In this document: one piece after another, positions 58,329 through 64,000 of the stretch
Layout: each line of letters begins with the position of its first letter
How positions within the stretch are numbered: position 1 is the stretch's first letter
Origin: Cenococcum geophilum 1.58
Taxonomy: Eukaryota; Ascomycota; Dothideomycetes; Gloniales; Gloniaceae
Assembly: GCA_001692895.1 (NCBI GenBank)
Contig: KV748253.1
Location: 124,001 to 188,000 of the forward strand
Length of the DNA: 64,000 nt
Reading direction: 5' to 3'
Program-made: the position numbers and the translations under genes
The notes under the pieces: model-generated
What the model was told of the DNA's origin: nothing
Database searches by the model: none
The model's input: the letters and a program-made list of their open reading frames with translations, nothing else

Positions 58329-59981
58329 AATATTCCGGTCACGTAATCGCACTTTACCGCAATCTAACGGCAATTTAATAGCAATTTGCCCTTATATGGC
58401 AATATATAGCGGTTTAACTCTATAAGGGCTCCTATAGAGGATTAGGTATAAAATCTCTGCTTAAGCCCAGTTTCTGTAGGTTCGCGTAGTAAAAGTCGCT
58501 AATTAGATCCTTTGCATTTTTAAAGTTTTTTTATAGTTGCCATTCTGGCTAATCTATATTAAATCCTGTATATATAGCTTTATAGTAAAGCCGTCGTCAT
58601 CTACCTTTGCCAAAGTATTTAGAGTTAATAATTCGTTTAACGGTCCACTCCTTATGGTTCTTATCTTCGTTCTTATCTTAGATTAGTACTAGTAGGGGTT
58701 TAGGCTATATCTGCTTTAGTAAGGGGTTAGGCTAATAGAGGTATAGTAGCTATAGGTAAAATATAGGCTATATCCCACGGGTGGCTAGGGTAGGCGGGAG
58801 TTCTAGCTTATATGCGGCTCCCCTATTAATAACTCGTTTAATTAAATAGGGGCTGAGGTTCTTATAATCGAGTGACTTTATAGGCCTCTACGTAGAGATA
58901 TTGCGTGTATTTAGCCATACTTAGTCGCCAACACATATCTCTAGTAGTGGCGTTCTATAACAGTTAGCAAAGTAGGCCTACTTTACTTAAGCCTAGGCCA
59001 TTTCTCCCTTGTAATAGTTAAGTAGATTTTTTATATAGTCTGTATGCTAGTTAGTAAGTAGCATCTTAAGGCGTTTTCTATATAGTAGTTTCTAGTGGCT
59101 CTATGCTAGATTAGGGGTAATAACTCTTATTCGCGAAGAACGGGGTAAGTTCTATAGTAGTTAAGACGTAATTATTTACTGCGAATTTACCTAGTAGGAG
59201 GTAATTTACTTAGTTATTTTAACTATAGGCGACTATTTGTTGTAGGTACGCTTTTATGCTGGTATTAGCGTTTTCTGGTTGCCTAGTAGTTTTATAGTAG
59301 AAGGATATAGACATCTTAACGGAGATGCTAAGGCGTTAGCAGATTCGTCTCTATATATTGGAGTTAAATTATATACCTTAGTCGGACGTAATCGAGTTAG
59401 GTAACCTATATAGTTAGTAAACTTTATAAAGAAAGGCGTTAGTAACGTCGCTAATGGCTACGCCTTTAGTTGGGACGTAATAGCGCTCTTTTATAAGTCG
59501 GTATATTATTATAAGGATGTTCTTATAGGTACGGCCGTGTCGTTTATAGGGTAGTAGGTTAATAACGAAATCTATAGCGATATCTGCCTATCGTTATATA
59601 GGTACTAGTAGAAGGTGCAGTAGTCCTTAGTACTTTATATTAAAGGCCTTAGCGCGCTTATAACTATAGCAGGCGCCTATAGAGTATTTAACTAAGTCTA
59701 TTATTTTTGGCTAGAAGTAGTATTAGCTAAGGAGCTCGTAGGTTCCTCTTCTGCCTAGGTGGCCGCTTAATTAGAGGTTGTAGGCCATTTAAATTAGTTG
59801 CTGTTATAAATTTTCTAAGTTAGGGATAAATAGGCGGCCTCTATAATAGAGCCTATTCTCTTTTATTTCTAAGGCTGCTATATTAATCTAGCCTAAGCTT
59901 TAGAGGTTAGTAGGTAGTGTACGGGCGCTAGCGGTCTTTACGGCAATAAGTTAATATAGTAGTGGGTTAACAGAGGTGTTA

Positions 59982-60315
59982 TCCCTTGCATTGATAGAGT
60001 CCGTAGAGTTGTGGCCCGTGCGCGCGATCAAGAACACGAACTTCATCGCGTCAAGATGAAATAGATAACTTTATCAATTAAATACACCACTAAAATGGTG
60101 CGCAATGATATATCCAACGACATAGACCTTGTGCAGCCTACTTCGCATATTATTCTCAAAAATTGGGTCGCAAAAAAGCCACCGCCAGAGCCCGCACCAC
60201 TGCTTCATTTGAGAACTCTCGTGATGCGGCAAAACGATTGACCGCCTAAATCTATGGCTTATTGATTGGTGCGCACGGGCCATAACTCTACGGACGTTAT
60301 TATCAATGCAAGGGA
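59982..60315. mobile_element. MITE-like element with TA duplication, 334 bp, in Gypsy-E
   Basis: Terminal inverted repeats of about 45 bp begin TCCCTTGCATTGATA and end TATCAATGCAAGGGA, flanked by TA (59980-59981 and 60316-60317). Further inward agagttgtggcccgtgcgcg pairs with gtgcgcacgggccataactc. The interior is of normal composition and shows no RIP decay, in contrast to its host. It contains a 69-aa minus-strand frame with no known domain; too short for a transposase, so probably a deletion derivative of a longer DNA transposon. Confidence 0.85.
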
Positions 60316-63300
60316 TATACTATAGTAATAAGCTTATTAATTTTAGAAGGTAACTCTAGTTCTATAGTATAAAGCTAAGGTATAGTTAGCTCTATTATAG
60401 GTAGTATACCTAGGGCTAAATTTTATACTTTTAGAATTGTTTATTATTGGAACTAATTATAGGGGTTATCTTTAGACTAAGGAAGGTCTTGCAAGCGGCG
60501 TATTAGGCTATTAGGTTTAGTACCTTATACTCTTAGTCTATATATAATTTTAAAGTTAAAACTAAAGAGGAACTCGTTTTAACGTGCCTAGCGTTAGTTT
60601 AGCTACTTTGTGGTTATAAAGTACTTAAGGTTGCGATAGTCTATAAGGATTTTAGTTAGTTAGTTAGGCTCTACTAAAGAGAGTTCTAGTTAGAATTCTT
60701 TAAACGCTTATATAATTATAAGGAGTTCTTTATTATAGATCTTATAGTTACACTCTTATAGTATAAGCTTAGATAAGTAGAATGCGACTAGGTAAAGAAG
60801 ACTATTGTTACCTATTTAGGAAAGGACGCCTACGTTAATATAGTCTGAGGAGTTAGTTTTAAGATAGAGTTGTCGTCCTAGTGTAAAGTAAGCTAGAATA
60901 CGTGCTTTGGTAAAGGCATTTTTAAGGTTTTAAAACGCCTTCTCGTATTTAGACGTCTAGGTAAAGCATAGGTGCGTTTTACTTTCTTTTATAGAAAGGC
61001 CCTTTGTTTATATTATTGCTATAAGTGGTGCTACTACGCCTAAAAAGTTATATATAAATTTCTAATAGAAGTTAGCAAAACTAAGGAAGGCTTATATATC
61101 CTTAATGCAGTTAGGGGCTTACTATTTAGTAATTATATATACTTTCTTAGGGTCTATACGGATACCCTTAGTGGTAATAATTAGTCTAAGGTATTTTACT
61201 TCTGTAACTAAGAATTCGCATTTCTTTAAATTAATATAAAGTCCTACGTCCCTAAGGCGCTATAGGACCTTTTAAATGTGTTCGGTATGCTTAGAAGGGT
61301 TATTACTATAAATAAGTATGTCGTCTAGGTACGCAGAGCAGGAGTTATTAAGGTAGTCCTATAAGGCGTTATTAATATAGCTTTAAAAGGCGCCTGGGCC
61401 ATTATATATGCTAAAGGGCATAATGGTATATTTAAATTAGCTAAAGTGTAATGCGAATACGGTTTTCTATTTATTACCTTCCCGTATTTAGAGATAGTTA
61501 AAGGCGGCGATAATGTTAAGCTTAGTATAGATTTTGGCTTAATTAAGCCGCTTAAGGGTCTTATATATAAGCGGTACTAGGTATTAGTTTTTAATCGTAA
61601 TAGCNTTAAGTCCTNTATAGTTAACGTAGAATNAAATACCTNNTTCTNGNTTCTTAGCGAGAANNATAGGNGCNGNTGCTNNTAANATNCTAGGACGAAT
61701 AAATCCTTTATTAAGGTGCTCGTTAATATACTTTTTTATAATTAGAAGTTTATCTTTTAATATTAGGTAGGGTCTCTTATAAGGTAGCATTTTTCCTTAT
61801 TTAAATATTAATAGTATAGTTGTTAGGTTAATATAGGGGGAGTATATCTACGCCCTTTTGTAAGTATATATTGGTAAAGTTATAGTACCTTTTAGGGAGG
61901 AGCTTACGGAGTTCTTTGTTAATAAGTCCTTTTTTAAGCTTTATAAACTTCTTAAAGTTTAAAGGTAAAAGCCCGTAGAGTTCCATAGGGGCGTTGTCTT
62001 CTAAAAGGTTAACTATATCTATCCTATTACTATAGAGGACGTAGTCCTATTCTTTATTAAGCTTATATAGTTATAATTAGGAAGCTGCGGCAATAGTCTA
62101 GCCTTTCCTATATACTATATGGTAGAAGGCTAGGGCACTTATATAGTGGCAGTTAGTTATAGGTGGGGTAATAAGGGGTTCCATAGGTTAATATCCTAGG
62201 GAGTAAATAGAGGTAGCTAGGCTATGCCCTAAGCAAGTCTCTCTATAGTATTTAAAGTTAAAGGTTACTTCTCTCTTCTTCTAGTTAATGGCGGGGTTAT
62301 ATTATTTAAGCTAGTTCATTCTAAGGATAATAGGGTAGTCAGTAAGTGGTGTAATATAGGCCTAGAGTTCTTCCTGGTGCCCATTTATATTTAGGTAGAG
62401 TTATACTATATAGGTAATCTTCTATATAGTATAACTACCGTTAGTAAGTTATAGGGCGCGGGCTTTAGTAAGGGGTAAGGTAAGTAGGTTATAGGTACGC
62501 ATAAATTAGGTATCTATAAATTTTTTAGTAGCTCCGTAATTAATTATAGAACGGCTTTTATATTATTTTTTAGCAGTAGTTCCTATTATAGGTAAAACTA
62601 TCTATTTCCGTCTATTTATCTTTACTAAGTTATCTATTAAGTAAGCTAATATATAGATCCCTCTATTGTTAGGGTATCCTAACCTATAACTTAGAGCTAG
62701 GACTTAGCGTTTTCCGCTTCCGTATCTAACTCTACCGCTATTATTATATCTTTATCTTATATGGTGGTAGTATATAGTAACGTATTTAGTATTTGGGGTA
62801 TTAAGCTAGGTATTAGGCGGCGGCTACTAAACCTAGCTATTAGGTAGTTTAGGTTATTATAATAGCAGCCTTCTTAATGGTATTTATAGCAGTATCCTAG
62901 TTTCTAGAGTAGCTTACGCTCTCTATCTAGGAGTTTTTATGGGAAGGTTAGTATAGAGAAATTAATATTAGCTCTGGTAGCACTTAAGGTAGTAAGCGTT
63001 AGTAGCTTAGTATGTGTAGGTTTAGTGGGCCTAAAAGGCTTCTATAGAGAGGTCTTTAGGCAAGGGTTAGTAGTAGTAATCTAATTTAGTTATTGTTTAA
63101 TCTTCTATAGAGCTGCTACTATATTATAAATATCGTTATAGTTATAGCTAGCGGCTGCGTAACTAAGGCGATAAGTAACTTTTTTAAGGAGGTCCTCTTA
63201 GTCTTTAGTATTGTCTTAGGTAAGGGCTCTGGTATATTCCTAGAATTTAATATAGAATTCGTTAAATAATTTAGTAGGGTTTATCTTTAGGGCACGTAGT

Positions 63301-64000
63301 TTAGCTTAGCTGGTGGCTAATAGGTCGTAGTTATGGTATATTAGGTTAAGATTATTAAGGATTTCTTAGTAGGACTGCTACTTCTAGGGGCTATTAGTCT
63401 CTTATTAGGCGAAGAGTCTGTTAAATAGTGTACCCTTTATTTGCCTAATAATGTAACTAATCTTAGTATCTTCTATAGGAAAAAGGTAGGCGCTCTAAGT
63501 TAGTTTCTTACGGATTTATATCTTCTAGTGGCTGTATTCCTTGCGGTTTCCCTAGAAGACTAGAGGATTAGAGTAATGTATATTAAACCCTACGGTGGCA
63601 GCTTAGGTTTAATTATTATGGCTTTTATTATTGCTGCTTTAGTAGGGGTTCCTATTAAGTAAGGCTGCTTAGCGCTAATCCTCTATTAAGCGTTAAGTAG
63701 GTAAAGTTACTGGGGGCGTAGAGACTTAGGTGGCGTTATATATAGTAAAGAAGTATCTAGCGTTATTACGAATGTGCTCGTTAAGCTAAGATTATAGGTA
63801 TTTAATTATGCCGTCTTTTTTAGTAACCGTAGCAATAAATACAATCTTAGCCTTTTTTAACCGTTGGACGTCGCGTTTAGACACGTAGAGGTTATCTTTA
63901 GTCTCTTAGCGTGTGTTATTGGAGCGCCTTATAAGCTTGCAGGTCTTAGATAATATTGTAATCTTAGGCAGTATGCATTTTAGCTCGTATAAGCTTTAGG

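Larger units (their letters stand above)
57935..64000 (-). mobile_element. Gypsy-E: chromodomain Ty3/Gypsy element, 5' end outside window, broken
   Basis: Minus strand. 3' LTR at 57935-58127, then the complement of a purine tract (ctaccccccttctatagagg). A chromodomain is at about 58610-58470 (TGFNID, KNFKNAKDLISDFY), integrase at about 58.8-60.4 kb (interrupted by a MITE at 59982-60315), RNase H at about 60.5-60.95 kb, RT at about 61.05-61.79 kb (KYINEHLNKGFIRP), and a gag-like region with a CCHC-like knuckle (62840-62900) reaching the window end. Scattered N bases near 61605-61690. Dozens of breaks. Inserted into Gypsy-D. Confidence 0.85.

Noticed and set aside
60074-60283. 69-aa minus-strand frame
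   Set aside because: Lies inside the 334-bp MITE-like element; no transposase motif.

Overview
The window looks like a repeat-rich, AT-rich compartment of a filamentous ascomycete genome (Pezizomycotina, probably Dothideomycetes-like; this is inference). It holds stacks of Ty3/Gypsy and Ty1/Copia fossils whose coding regions are full of TAA/TAG and TpA, as expected after repeat-induced point mutation (RIP). The one block of ordinary base composition lies between about 26.7 and 35.3 kb. Its short GT-AG introns (42-76 bp), a HET-domain remnant, chromodomain Gypsy elements and a fungal-type UDP-glycosyltransferase all fit a fungus. No tRNA, rRNA or CRISPR was seen.

Layout. 1-26.15 kb is a nested stack. 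The host layer is a minus-strand Gypsy element (C). It was entered by Gypsy B (minus, 13844-23020, target duplication CTTTA) and abuts Gypsy A (plus, leaving the window on the left, 3' LTR 11009-11428). A and B each carry a composite satellite block (S1 503-8300; S2 14738-17932) with the same modules in the same order: CTAC-rich repeats, a 20-bp array, about 130 bp of unique DNA, then a 12-bp array. S1 was itself entered by a compact LTR element (J, 846-2674, duplication ACTTA) and a Copia element (I, 3029-6586, duplication ATATC).

26.7-35.3 kb is the gene island. It has an uncharacterised GC-rich block, an 8-exon UDP-glycosyltransferase gene (28449-30436, 534 aa, all intron phases consistent), a foldback element with ~195-bp arms (31656-32256), an intronless sulfotransferase-like gene (32479-33516, 345 aa), a HET-domain remnant, and a coiled-coil ORF that may come from a LINE ORF1. 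A piggyBac fossil marks the right edge.

35.3-64 kb is again transposon desert: a minus-strand gag remnant with an LTR related to A, Copia K, a second J copy, Gypsy F with two LTR insertions, a further solo LTR, Copia G (49954-56061, duplication CTAAT, domain order gag-PR-IN-RT-RH), and minus-strand Gypsy D and E. D and E each carry a small TA-flanked inverted-repeat element (57528-57670 and 59982-60315) that looks much less mutated than its host.

The only likely working host genes are the glycosyltransferase and the sulfotransferase-like gene. Both are on the plus strand, 2 kb apart, and could be tailoring enzymes for a small molecule (inference). The most unusual signals are the paired composite satellite elements with a single-unit precursor of their 20-bp array inside element J, and an ~83-bp palindrome-bearing segment at the 3' ends of otherwise unrelated Gypsy and Copia elements.
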